Assembly (NCBI GenBank): GCA_030531205.1
Contig: JAUNOC010000001.1
Span: forward strand, 186,001-250,000
Source: Phascolarctobacterium sp.
GTDB lineage: Bacteria; Bacillota; Negativicutes; Acidaminococcales; Acidaminococcaceae
Direction of reading: 5' to 3'
DNA length: 64,000 nt
The translations under genes were made by a program, and so were the position numbers. The notes under the pieces are model-generated. The model did not search any database, had not been told where the DNA came from, and saw only the letters and a program-made list of their open reading frames with translations. This document shows, in pieces, positions 56,404-64,000 of the stretch (within the stretch, counting starts at the first letter, position 1; every line of letters begins with the position of its first letter).

Positions 56404-56430
56404 AATTATGGTGATATGTTCCGGTGATTA
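56404..56430 (-). repeat. Copy of the 27-bp interspersed repeat
   Basis: ATGGTGATATGTTCCGGTGA core, between the EamA and hydE genes; it reaches the last codons of hydE (stop at 56428). Confidence 0.6.
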
Positions 56431-57465
56431 TAATTGGTAATTACTAATTATTTCCACACCTGACACCGGATTGCCTCTATCCACAACGATTTTCCATCCC
56501 TGTTCTGTCATTTCGTTTTTTAATTTCTCTAAATATTCCGCACTTTCCAAGCCCGTGCTTGCCTTGTTATCGTATAGAGAATAACTTTTTCGCAACATTA
56601 CAGGTGTAAGATTGGGCATTAAAACATTAGCACCATAAGCCAAGCCGAGATTTCTGCCCTCCGGCGAAAGAGTTGCCAGTGCCGTAGTGGCAGGTATCAA
56701 TGCGGTGGGGAACATAATCCGTAAAATGGCAATTAACCGCAAAGTTAGTTGCAAATCCCCATTGGGCATATCTGCAAAAGGTGTATCAGCATGATGTATG
56801 AAGGGGCCAATGCCAATCATGTCTGGATTTAGTTTTTGTAGAAATCGTAAATCCTCTATCAATGTAGCCGCTGTCTGTCCCGGACTGCCCACCATAAAGC
56901 CGGAGCCAACTACATAACCAATTTCTTTCAAGTCCTGCAAACAATGTTGTCTGATGGCGAAACTCTGTCTGACAGGATGAAGTTGGGCATAGTGTTCTGC
57001 ATTTGCAGTTTCATGCCGCAACAGATAACGTTCCGCTCCTGCTTTGAAAAGTGCTTTGTAACTTTCTTTTGACCGTTCGCCGATGCTTAATGTAATGGCC
57101 GCATCAGGGTGTTGCTGATGTAATTGGCGAATCAAGGGAACTAATACTTCATCGCTGAAATAATCATCTTCACCGCCCTGCAACACAAAGGTACGAAATC
57201 CCAATGCATAACCTTTGTCGGCACATGCCAAAATTTCTTTCGTGTTTAATCGGTAACGCACAAGATTTTTATTCTCACAGCGTAAGCCACAATAATAGCA
57301 ATTATTATGACAGTAGTTGGTGAACTCAATCAGCCCCCTAATAAAAATCTTATTACCATAAAAATTACGCCGCAAAGCAAGCGCTTGGCGGCGTAATTCA
57401 TTGTCAAATTCATTTGTTGCGAGCAAATCTTGTAATTCACTGTCTGTCAGGGAATTTATTTTCAT
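56428..57465 (-). CDS. hydE: [FeFe]-hydrogenase H-cluster radical SAM maturase HydE
   Basis: 345 residues. IFIRGLIEFTNYCHNNCYYCGLRCENKNL contains the radical SAM CxxxCxxC cluster motif in the HydE context; LQGGEDDYFSDE, LRHETAN, GSGFMVGSPGQT and GIGPFIHHADTPFA are HydE-typical. It helps build the H-cluster diiron site. No hydF, hydG or hydrogenase genes are in the window. It follows the kor operon after a 28-base gap and may be co-transcribed. Confidence 0.92.
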   Translation of the reverse strand: MKINSLTDSELQDLLATNEFDNELRRQALALRRNFYGNKIFIRGLIEFTNYCHNNCYYCGLRCENKNLVRYRLNTKEILACADKGYALGFRTFVLQGGEDDYFSDEVLVPLIRQLHQQHPDAAITLSIGERSKESYKALFKAGAERYLLRHETANAEHYAQLHPVRQSFAIRQHCLQDLKEIGYVVGSGFMVGSPGQTAATLIEDLRFLQKLNPDMIGIGPFIHHADTPFADMPNGDLQLTLRLIAILRIMFPTALIPATTALATLSPEGRNLGLAYGANVLMPNLTPVMLRKSYSLYDNKASTGLESAEYLEKLKNEMTEQGWKIVVDRGNPVSGVEIISNYQL

Positions 57466-57493
57466 AAATACAACAAATATGACGAAGGAAAAA

Positions 57494-58030
57494 TTATTTT
57501 AGACAAGTCACCAAACTCTTACCTACAGCAAGTGCCTTCTTATTCTTCTCTTCGGTGCCTGCAGGAACACGGTTTAACACTGCTTTTTCCAAAGATTCTT
57601 CTGTGACAACCTTGGTAATGGCAACTACAGCACCCAAAGCAACGATGTTACTGAACAATGCTTTGCCCAATTCATTTTTAGCCGCACGGGTAATATCCAG
57701 TTCATAAATCTTATTTTTAACATCCGGCAATTTACTTACGAATAATTTATCCGTAATAACAATGCAGTCATCAGTCAAATCCTTGCTGTATTTGTCCGCC
57801 GCTTCCTGGCTCATAGCCAGCAAAACATTAGGAGCAGTTACCTTACTGAAATAAATTGCATCATCGCTGATAATACATTCTGCCTTACTGGAACCGCCAC
57901 GGGCTTCAGGTCCATAAGCCTGAGATTGCACAGCATCTTTCCTGTCCAACAAAGCCGCTTCTGCCAAAATGATTGCGGCAGTAATTACACCCTGTCCGCC
58001 AGTGCCGGAAAATCTCAATTCTGTTTTCAT
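57494..58030 (-). CDS. korC: 2-oxoacid:ferredoxin oxidoreductase gamma subunit
   Basis: 178 residues. ELRFSGTGGQGVITAAIILAEAAL and QSQAYGPEARGGSSKAECIIS are the gamma-domain signatures (POR gamma). Fourth gene of a korDABC operon, overlapping the beta subunit by four bases. 2-Oxoglutarate is favoured by the four-subunit organisation, but a branched-chain 2-ketoacid substrate is not excluded. Confidence 0.9.
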   Translation of the reverse strand: MKTELRFSGTGGQGVITAAIILAEAALLDRKDAVQSQAYGPEARGGSSKAECIISDDAIYFSKVTAPNVLLAMSQEAADKYSKDLTDDCIVITDKLFVSKLPDVKNKIYELDITRAAKNELGKALFSNIVALGAVVAITKVVTEESLEKAVLNRVPAGTEEKNKKALAVGKSLVTCLK

Positions 58031-58857
58031 TTTTTGCCCTCCCGTGCCTTCTTAATCAAAGCATCATAAGCCGCAGTATATTCTATCCTGTCGTTGTCTT
58101 CATACAATACACCAATGGGGAACTTGCCCTGGCGTTGTTCATCCGTCATCTTATCCCAAGCGGCCTTCATAACACCGTGGTCACGCTGCCAGAGAATCAT
58201 TTCCACAGGACCACCCATTTTGTTTTGACGGCCGAAAGAAGTGGGGCAGGCAGAAACTGCTTCAATTAAACTAAAGCCCTTGTGTTGAATGCCCTTAACA
58301 ATTAAGTCAGTCAACATTTGTGCATGGAAGGTTGTGCCTCTTGCTACGAAGGTTGCACCTGCTGCCTTTGCCAATTCCACAACATCAAAATCATGTTCAA
58401 TGGTTGCATAGGGAGCAGTGGTGGCCTTACTGCCAAAAGGAGTAAGAGGACTGTATTGGCCGCCGGTCATACCATAAATGCTGTTGTTGAATAACACCAC
58501 AGTCAAATCAAGATTACGGCGTGCCGCATGAATCAGGTGATTGCCGCCAATGGCAGTGCAGTCACCATCGCCTGTAACTACAATAACATTCAACTTGGGA
58601 TTACCCATCTTCACGCCGGTGGCAATAGGCAATGCCCTGCCGTGAGCGCTGTGAACTGTGTTAAAATCAAGATAACCGCTGGCACGGCTGCTGCAACCGA
58701 TACCGCTGACTACGGCTACCTCATCCCTGGTCAAAGCAAGTTGGTCAACTGCTTTAACAATACAACCGGTAACAATGCCGTTACCACATCCGGGACACCA
58801 AATATGGGGCAGGCGTCCGGGACGGAAATATTTTTCAATCAATGCTTCAGTACTCAT
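58027..58857 (-). CDS. korB: 2-oxoacid:ferredoxin oxidoreductase beta subunit (TPP-binding)
   Basis: 276 residues. HIWCPGCGNGIVTGCIVKAV and the TPP motif VVTGDGDCTAIGGNHLIHAARRNLD with NNSIYGMTGGQYSPLTPFGSKATT are typical of the beta subunit. It carries TPP and a 4Fe-4S cluster in catalysis of oxidative decarboxylation to an acyl-CoA with ferredoxin reduction. Overlaps korC by four bases and korA by one. Confidence 0.93.
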   Translation of the reverse strand: MSTEALIEKYFRPGRLPHIWCPGCGNGIVTGCIVKAVDQLALTRDEVAVVSGIGCSSRASGYLDFNTVHSAHGRALPIATGVKMGNPKLNVIVVTGDGDCTAIGGNHLIHAARRNLDLTVVLFNNSIYGMTGGQYSPLTPFGSKATTAPYATIEHDFDVVELAKAAGATFVARGTTFHAQMLTDLIVKGIQHKGFSLIEAVSACPTSFGRQNKMGGPVEMILWQRDHGVMKAAWDKMTDEQRQGKFPIGVLYEDNDRIEYTAAYDALIKKAREGKK

Positions 58858-60002
58858 TATTTTACGCCTCCCATCGCCTTTTTAATCTCTGCCAACAACT
58901 CTGCCGGTGTAGCGGGCTCATTGTCATACTTGCCGTAACTGAATACGGGAACCTTGCCCTTGACTGCTCTTTCAACTTCGCCAACATATTGTCCGCAGTT
59001 CAGTTCGTGTACCAAAATGCCTTTAACCTTGCCGGCTAATGCTTCCATGTGCTTTTGTGCAAAAGGCCAAATGGTTAGAGGTCTTACCAAGCCAACTTTC
59101 AAACCTTCTGCTCTTGCCATAGTTACTGCATCCCAAGCAGTACGGGCTGCACCGCCAAATGCTACTACAGCAAATTCTGCACCCTCCATTTTGAAATCTT
59201 CTACCTTCACTATATCATCATAATGGTCAGCCAACTTGTGATATTGTCTGTCCATTGCTTTTTTAGTAGCCGCAGGAGAGCCATTGGGGAAACCGGTTTC
59301 ATCGTGAATCAAACCGGTTACATGCCAACGGTAACCAAGACCGAATGGCGGCATTGCGGGCACTCCGTCCGCACCACCATCATAGGGCAAAAATTCCTCA
59401 ATTTTGCAGGTCGGTTGTTTACGCATGGGTTGGGGAAGATTTTCATAATCGTCCGCCAAAATTATTTTTTCACGCATATGACCTACAACTTCGTCCATTA
59501 ACAAAATTACAGGCACACGATATCTTTCGCTCAATTCATAAGCCCTGCGGGTCAGATCAAAGCATTCGGGCACACTGCTGGGGCTTAAAGCAATCATCCA
59601 ATGGTCGCCGTGAGTTCCCCAACGGGCTTGCATAACATCGCCCTGGCTGGGGCTGGTAGGTTGACCTGTGGAAGGACCCACACGCTGTACATTTACCAAC
59701 ACCAGAGGAATTTCTGCTGCGCAGGCATAACCAAATAACTCCTGTTTCAAGCTGAAGCCCGGACCGCTGGTAGCCGTCATAACTTTTTTGCCGGTTAAGG
59801 ATGCTCCGATAACCGCACCGATGGAAGCGATTTCGTCTTCCATTTGCACAAATTTACCGCCAACCAAGGGCAGTTGTTTTGCTAATTCTTCGGCAATCTC
59901 TGTGGACGGGGTAATGGGATAGCCCGCAAAGAAACGGCAACCTGCCGCAATTGCGCCTTCCACCACCGCCTGATTACCTTGCATCAATAATACTCTTGAC
60001 AT
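58857..60002 (-). CDS. korA: 2-oxoacid:ferredoxin oxidoreductase alpha subunit
   Basis: 381 residues. GNQAVVEGAIAAGCRFFAGYPITPSTEIAEELAK, QMEDEIASIGAVIGASLTGKKVMTATSGPGFSLK and VNVQRVGPSTGQPTSPSQGDVMQARWGTHG are standard alpha-subunit stretches. Its C-terminal part (VRPLTIWPF, LNCGQYVGEVERAV) is complete. It follows the ferredoxin subunit by 11 bases. Confidence 0.93.
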   Translation of the reverse strand: MSRVLLMQGNQAVVEGAIAAGCRFFAGYPITPSTEIAEELAKQLPLVGGKFVQMEDEIASIGAVIGASLTGKKVMTATSGPGFSLKQELFGYACAAEIPLVLVNVQRVGPSTGQPTSPSQGDVMQARWGTHGDHWMIALSPSSVPECFDLTRRAYELSERYRVPVILLMDEVVGHMREKIILADDYENLPQPMRKQPTCKIEEFLPYDGGADGVPAMPPFGLGYRWHVTGLIHDETGFPNGSPAATKKAMDRQYHKLADHYDDIVKVEDFKMEGAEFAVVAFGGAARTAWDAVTMARAEGLKVGLVRPLTIWPFAQKHMEALAGKVKGILVHELNCGQYVGEVERAVKGKVPVFSYGKYDNEPATPAELLAEIKKAMGGVK

Positions 60003-60013
60003 TCTGCACTCTC

Positions 60014-60202
60014 CTATTTCTCTACAAAAATAGCATAATCAGGGCAATGTTGCTCACATTGACCGCATTTGATACAATCCTTTTCATTCACCGCCTCAAT
60101 TTTTTCAATCTCATTGACGGCAAGCACCTTCTTTGGGCAAAGTGCGGCACAAATTCCGCAACCCTTACACCGTTTGGTAATAATCTTTAATGCCAATTTC
60201 AA
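60014..60202 (-). CDS. korD: 2-oxoacid:ferredoxin oxidoreductase delta subunit (2x[4Fe-4S])
   Basis: 62 residues with two ferredoxin motifs, CKGCGICAALCP and CIKCGQCEQHCP, each giving a 4Fe-4S cluster. It passes electrons from the catalytic subunits. First gene of the operon; AAAGGAG lies upstream and a TATAAT -10 is at 60251-60256 (complement). Confidence 0.93.
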   Translation of the reverse strand: MKLALKIITKRCKGCGICAALCPKKVLAVNEIEKIEAVNEKDCIKCGQCEQHCPDYAIFVEK

Positions 60203-60250
60203 AACCTCCTTTGCATTTTCTGTTTCTTGTTGACATAACGCAACTTGTAT

Positions 60251-60256
60251 ATTATA
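60251..60256 (-). promoter_or_regulatory. Putative -10 box of the kor operon
   Basis: TATAAT on the minus strand, about 50 bases upstream of korD, with only a weak TTAATT-like -35. The gap 60203-60346 holds otherwise the rubrerythrin terminator. Confidence 0.4.
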
Positions 60257-60298
60257 GCACTTTAACTAAGAAAATTAAAGTGCGAAGTAGAAAACACC

Positions 60299-60330
60299 AC
60301 AAAAATACCGCCCCTGAAAGGGACGGTATT
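60299..60330 (-). terminator. Terminator of the rubrerythrin gene
   Basis: Minus-strand hairpin AATACCGTCCCT / AGGGGCGGTATT with a three-base loop, one mismatch, followed by TTT. Confidence 0.75.
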
Positions 60331-60346
60331 TGCGGAATTAATATAA

Positions 60347-60889
60347 TTATTTGAAGTATCTGTCCAAAAGACCTTTCAAAGCACGGCCGTGACGGGCTTC
60401 GTCCTTAGCCATTTCATGAACAGTGTCATGAATAGCATCCAAATCCAATTTTTTTGCCCTGGTGGCCAAATCCAATTTGCCTGCGGTGGCGCCATTTTCT
60501 GCCTCTACCCGCATTTCCAGGTTCTTCTTGGTGGAAGCGGTAACTTTTTCGCCCAACAGTTCAGCAAATTTTGCTGCATGTTCTGCTTCCTCCAAAGCGG
60601 CCTTTTCCCAGTACAAACCGATTTCGGGATAACCTTCACGGTGAGCCACACGGCTCATAGCCAGGTACATACCAACTTCGCAGCATTCGCCTTCAAAATT
60701 AGCACGCAAATCCTTCTTAATATCTTCCGGAGCATCTGCTGCAATACCAACCACATGCTCGCAAGCCCAAGTCATTTCACCACTCATTTTGGTGAACTTA
60801 GAAGCCGGTGCCTTGCATTGGGGGCACGCTGCTGGCGGTTGCTCTCCTTCATAAACATAACCACATACTTGACAAACCCATTTAGACAT
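60347..60889 (-). CDS. Rubrerythrin (rubredoxin domain first)
   Basis: 180 residues. The N-terminal rubredoxin domain ([12 protein letters not shown] ... CPQCKAP) precedes the diiron four-helix domain with [27 protein letters not shown] and [16 protein letters not shown] (E-x-x-H ligands). Domain order is that of reverse rubrerythrins, peroxide reductases of anaerobes. Monocistronic; its promoter contains a perfect palindrome. Confidence 0.95.
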   Translation of the reverse strand: MSKWVCQVCGYVYEGEQPPAACPQCKAPASKFTKMSGEMTWACEHVVGIAADAPEDIKKDLRANFEGECCEVGMYLAMSRVAHREGYPEIGLYWEKAALEEAEHAAKFAELLGEKVTASTKKNLEMRVEAENGATAGKLDLATRAKKLDLDAIHDTVHEMAKDEARHGRALKGLLDRYFK

Positions 60890-60951
60890 TTTTCTTTCCT
60901 CCTTTGGTCTATAACAAAATTAAGCGTTGTACAATCTTTAACGCCTTATTT

Positions 60952-60980
60952 ATTATAACTCCTAATTAGGAGTTCGTCAA
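60952..60980 (-). promoter_or_regulatory. Rubrerythrin promoter with palindromic operator
   Basis: Minus strand: TTGACG (60975-60980), 17-base spacer, TATAAT (60952-60957). The spacer and last -10 base hold the perfect 18-bp palindrome AACTCCTAATTAGGAGTT (60957-60974), positioned to block polymerase. The regulator is unknown; a MarR- or PerR-type redox repressor would fit. Confidence 0.75.
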
Positions 60981-61004
60981 GTTGCTGCGATTTTGAAATT
61001 TTTT

Positions 61005-61034
61005 TTGCCAATCCTGCCAAATATAATGTATAAT
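61005..61034 (+). promoter_or_regulatory. Promoter of the flippase gene (probably leaderless)
   Basis: TTGCCA (61005-61010), 18-base spacer, TATAAT (61029-61034). The -10 ends eight bases before ATG 61043, placing the start point at or next to the start codon. Confidence 0.6.
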
Positions 61035-61042
61035 ATTATGCT

Positions 61043-62602
61043 ATGAATAAGGCAAATCATTTCTTAAAGGGGACTTTTATTTTAACCGTCAGTATGGCGG
61101 TGGTAAAAATAATTGGTTCCTTAAACTGGATAATTTTGGCACGGATGCTGGGTGGCGAAGGTATTGGTATTTACCAGATGGGCTTTCCCATTTATTTGAT
61201 GGCAAGCACCATTTCCAATGCAGGTATTCCGGTTGCCATTTCCATTATTACAGCGGACAAATTGGCACATAATGATTTTCGTGGGGCGAAAAGGGTGTTT
61301 AATGTATCCTTACGCCTTTTAGCTACTACCGGTTTATTCTTTAGCATACTTGTTTTTTGCAGTGCATCGTGGCTGGTAGATTCGCATTTCGTACGGGATG
61401 CCCGTGCGTATTATTCCATTGTCGCTTTGAGTCCGGCAATATTTTTTGTAACATTTCTTGCTTCATTTAGAGGGTATTTGCAAGGTTGGCAGATTATGAC
61501 TCCCACAGCAGTGAGTGAAATTGTGGAACAGTTGGTACGGGTTTTCACTATGCTGTTTTTTGTGGATTTGCTTTTACCACAGGGATTGGCTTTAGCGGCA
61601 GGCGGTGCCAGTATGGGGGCTGGTGCAGGTTCCATTGCGGCACTTATAACTTTAATGTTTTTCTACAACCGTTTAAAGAAGAAATTTCAGGTGGAAATTG
61701 AAGCACAACCGGCTACTACCGAATTGGAAAGTGCAGGAAAAATTATCAGGCATTTGCTTGAACTGGCGTTGCCGGTTTCTTTGACCAGCATCATTCTGCC
61801 GTTGAGTGCTAACTTGGATCTGCTGATTGTTCCCCAGCGTTTGGAAGTTTCTGGTTTGTCGCTTGCCAGTGCTACAGAAATGTTTGGTTATTTGACTGGT
61901 ATGGCGGTGCCATTGGTAAATTTGGCGGCAATTTTTACGGCTGCTATGACTATGAGTTTGGTGCCTTCGGTTTCAGAATCAAAGACATTAGGTGATTGGG
62001 ACGGTTTGAGGCACAAAATACATCTTGCTATGCGTAGTACTTTTCTTATTGTCTGCCCCTGCTGCATTGGCTTGTTTGCCTTGGCAGAGGAAGTGGCAGA
62101 GTTTATCTATGGAGCTCCAATGGCAACGGATGCCATTAGGGTTATGAGTATGGGTATTATTTTTCTTGGCATCCATCAAATTTCCACAGGTATTTTGCAG
62201 GGATTGGGGCATACGGGGATTCCCGTTATCAATATGTTAATTGCCTGTGCAGTAAAAGTTGTTTTCAGTTGGACACTTACCGCTAATCCGGTTTATGGTA
62301 TTAAGGGTGCTGCTTTTGCCACAGTATGTGATTTTGCTTTGGCAGCGGTGCTGAATATGATTTGTGTTTATAAATTAACAGGTTTTATTCCCAGTGTAAT
62401 GAGTTTTGTCAAACCCTTTATTGCCGCTGTGATTATGGGGACAGGTATTTTCTTGATACTCAGTAAGATGGCTGGTGTTTGTGGGTTGGCAGTGGCATTT
62501 TGCAGTGCCGTTGTAGTTTATGGTATAGCTATTTTTGTTTTGCGTGGCATTACTAAAGAAGATTTGCAGAACATACCTTTTATTAGGAGTAGGGTGAAAT
62601 GA
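61043..62602 (+). CDS. MOP-superfamily flippase (SpoVB/YtgP-like)
   Basis: 519 residues, about fourteen membrane segments. FLKGTFILTVSMAVVKIIGSLNWIILARMLGGEGIGIYQM matches the SpoVB/YtgP polysaccharide flippase N-terminus, with PVSLTSIILPLSANLDLLIVPQRL in the second half. Probably moves lipid-linked cell-wall precursors across the membrane. No RBS precedes the ATG; conserved FLKG shows the start cannot be further in. It overlaps the M48 gene by four bases. Confidence 0.88.
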   Translation: MNKANHFLKGTFILTVSMAVVKIIGSLNWIILARMLGGEGIGIYQMGFPIYLMASTISNAGIPVAISIITADKLAHNDFRGAKRVFNVSLRLLATTGLFFSILVFCSASWLVDSHFVRDARAYYSIVALSPAIFFVTFLASFRGYLQGWQIMTPTAVSEIVEQLVRVFTMLFFVDLLLPQGLALAAGGASMGAGAGSIAALITLMFFYNRLKKKFQVEIEAQPATTELESAGKIIRHLLELALPVSLTSIILPLSANLDLLIVPQRLEVSGLSLASATEMFGYLTGMAVPLVNLAAIFTAAMTMSLVPSVSESKTLGDWDGLRHKIHLAMRSTFLIVCPCCIGLFALAEEVAEFIYGAPMATDAIRVMSMGIIFLGIHQISTGILQGLGHTGIPVINMLIACAVKVVFSWTLTANPVYGIKGAAFATVCDFALAAVLNMICVYKLTGFIPSVMSFVKPFIAAVIMGTGIFLILSKMAGVCGLAVAFCSAVVVYGIAIFVLRGITKEDLQNIPFIRSRVK

Positions 62603-63690
62603 AAAAAATTTTGTTATCCATTTTGTTGTCTTTAAGTGTGGCGAGCACTACACAGGCAGGAATGATTTCTTTGGAGAAAGAAATTGAATTAGGCAGGGAC
62701 ACGGGCAAACAGTTGGAAGCCCAATACGGCATTTTGCAGGACAGTGCCCAGCAGCAACGCATCAACCGCATTGGCCAGCGGTTGGCAAAGGTCTGTGGCA
62801 GGGATGAGATTAAGGAATGGAAATTTACCATTCTGAACAACAAAGAAATCAACGCACTGGCCTGCCCCGGCGGCTTTATCTATGTGTTCAAAGGACTCAT
62901 TGACTATATGCCCAGCGATACAGAAATTGCCGGCGTGTTGGGCCACGAAGTTGGGCACGTGGCAAAAAAGCACACAGTGCACAGCATTGAAAAAAGTATG
63001 TGGGGCTCTTTGGGTGCAATTTTGGTGGGAGTTGCCACAGGCAGTTCTGCAGGAATGCAGGCATCAATGATTGGTATGCAGGCATTGCAAAGCGGGTTCA
63101 GCAGAACGGACGAGCGGGGTGCGGATAAAGAGGGCGTGAATAACACCCTGAAAGCGGGATTCAATCCCTATGCTATGCTTATCACTGCCAACAAATTAGA
63201 GGATTTAGCTGCGGAACAGCACACACCCAGTTACGGATTGTTTAGCAGTCACCCGGAACCGGAAGAACGAATTAAACGGGTCACCCAACAGATTGGCAAA
63301 TTAAAAATAACTCCCACTGTTGAAACAGCGCAGAGGGGAGTTACGATTAAAGAAGGTAATCTTTGGTCCCATGATATAAATGTTGGCATCGGGAATACAA
63401 AAGCACTTTATCGTGGTTATATGCTTGCTGGCTCCATGTGGGTTGTTAAACAAAAGGGCTACATTGTGCCAGAGCAATTTTTCGTAATAAATGACGGTCC
63501 CAAAGCAATTGTTTATTACAATGATACGGAAGTTTATACATGCTACAATGCTGACAGTACCAACGGCGCCAATGCCTATGCCAACAATTTAGTAGCAAAG
63601 TTGAGAGATTGGGCAAGATTGGTTAATAGCGGAGCAATTCCCGTTAATAAAGTGGAAACGTCTGATAAAAAGAAAGGAAAAAAGAAATGA
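62599..63690 (+). CDS. M48 family metalloprotease
   Basis: 363 residues. Cleavable signal peptide (MKKILLSILLSLSVASTTQA), zinc motif GHEVGHVAKKH (HExxH) near residue 116, and third ligand region RTDERGADKEGV. LACPGGFIYVFKGLIDYM precedes the zinc motif. C-terminal ~120 residues form a strand-rich extension with no family assigned. Extracytoplasmic zinc protease, similar to BepA/YcaL-type. Translationally coupled to both neighbours. Confidence 0.92.
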   Translation: MKKILLSILLSLSVASTTQAGMISLEKEIELGRDTGKQLEAQYGILQDSAQQQRINRIGQRLAKVCGRDEIKEWKFTILNNKEINALACPGGFIYVFKGLIDYMPSDTEIAGVLGHEVGHVAKKHTVHSIEKSMWGSLGAILVGVATGSSAGMQASMIGMQALQSGFSRTDERGADKEGVNNTLKAGFNPYAMLITANKLEDLAAEQHTPSYGLFSSHPEPEERIKRVTQQIGKLKITPTVETAQRGVTIKEGNLWSHDINVGIGNTKALYRGYMLAGSMWVVKQKGYIVPEQFFVINDGPKAIVYYNDTEVYTCYNADSTNGANAYANNLVAKLRDWARLVNSGAIPVNKVETSDKKKGKKK

Positions 63691-64000
63691 GTAGTTTTAA
63701 TTTTCGGGAAATGGCAGACCATGTGTTGAATGCCTTTCCTAATTTTTGTAGCATGGTAATTCAAAGTGTTGTTATCATTGTAATTTTTACATTACTTTAC
63801 AAAGGATGCAATAAGGATGGCATCTTGTTACGGCATTTAGAAAATAAATCCAATTCAGCGGCAGCATCTAATCTTTGTCAGTTGATAAGCAAAATATTGC
63901 ATATTGTAGTTTTGCTGGTGGGGGCTTTGACTTTGGCAGGTGCATGGGGATTCAATTTGAACGCAGTTCTTGCTTCTCTTGGCATTTGTTCTATGGCGTT
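63687..64000 (+). CDS. Mechanosensitive ion channel (MscS) family, 3'-truncated by window end
   Basis: First 104 codons only. N-terminal membrane segment (MVIQSVVIIVIFTLLY), charged loop, then LISKILHIVVLLVGALTLAGAWGFNLNAVLASLGI, resembling MscS TM2-TM3. ATG overlaps the M48 stop (ATGA); AAAGGA precedes it. Confidence 0.8.
   Translation, partial: MSSFNFREMADHVLNAFPNFCSMVIQSVVIIVIFTLLYKGCNKDGILLRHLENKSNSAAASNLCQLISKILHIVVLLVGALTLAGAWGFNLNAVLASLGICSMA

Noticed and set aside
56445-56475. GGTGTCAGG repeat motif in the hydE 3' end
   Set aside because: It encodes the end of HydE in frame; resemblance to the intergenic GGTGTCAGG motif is probably chance.

Overview
The window is a 64 kb piece of a low-GC (by eye roughly 40 %) Bacillota chromosome centred on the replication origin. 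Gene content fits an anaerobic Negativicutes-type bacterium: a four-subunit 2-oxoacid:ferredoxin oxidoreductase, an [FeFe]-hydrogenase maturase (HydE), a rubredoxin-first rubrerythrin, a TAXI-type TRAP transporter with its DUF1850 partner, a ZTP riboswitch ahead of formate-THF ligase, and rod-shape genes next to a TIGR03960/TIGR03936 pair. That assignment is an inference; no rRNA or tRNA was seen and the genus cannot be named.

Layout. 1-3300: parA (5' cut by the window edge), parB and a DUF554 membrane protein on +, converging on noc. 3293-10630, minus strand: noc, rsmG, [DUF559 element], mnmG, [hairpin element A], mnmE, jag, yidC, yidD, rnpA, rpmH, the classical oriC-left cluster. 10712-17261, plus strand: dnaA, oriC (DnaA boxes between dnaA and dnaN), dnaN, recF, a DciA-like gene, gyrB. 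17271-26382: a block separating gyrB from gyrA, first ordinary genes (YbjQ-like, thiN, TSUP permease), then an accessory set: GmrSD-like DUF262/DUF1524 nuclease, Fic protein, AlkD-like protein, three tandem HipA/CtkA-like kinases and an FkbM methyltransferase. 26431-28947: gyrA. 29059-47029, minus strand: folD and fhs behind a ZTP riboswitch; an FtsW-like/PASTA-PBP pair; TIGR03936/TIGR03960; rodA-mrdA-mreDCB; radC, maf, small membrane proteins and obg. 47171: pth on +, divergent from obg.

47.8-51.6 kb is a second accessory island: an adenine methyltransferase and a PD-(D/E)XK-like nuclease (type II RM pair), a hairpin-rich non-coding tract and a frameshifted IS30-family element, bounded by inverted copies of a chromosomal repeat. 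51.7-55.3 kb: TAXI-TRAP transporter operon and a 46-residue Cys-rich membrane protein. 55.4-60.9 kb, minus strand: EamA transporter, hydE, korDABC, rubrerythrin. 61.0-64.0 kb, plus strand: MOP flippase, M48 protease, start of an MscS channel.

Most interesting signals: (1) two 251-bp non-coding elements (6789-7039 and, inverted, 50001-50251), gap-free with an ~87 % identical scaffold, each carrying two hairpins at the same positions and of the same length whose arms differ completely in sequence yet remain self-complementary, i.e. wholesale covariation; (2) a DUF559 nuclease gene inside an element with ~57-59 bp terminal inverted repeats that are themselves palindromic, wedged between mnmG and rsmG; (3) a tandem trio of HipA-like kinases in which the middle copy has lost its catalytic residues; (4) a FolD lacking the cyclohydrolase Lys and Gln; (5) apparently leaderless promoters for pth and the flippase gene; (6) a perfect 18-bp operator-like palindrome between -35 and -10 of the rubrerythrin promoter; (7) a ~27-bp interspersed repeat with about ten copies.
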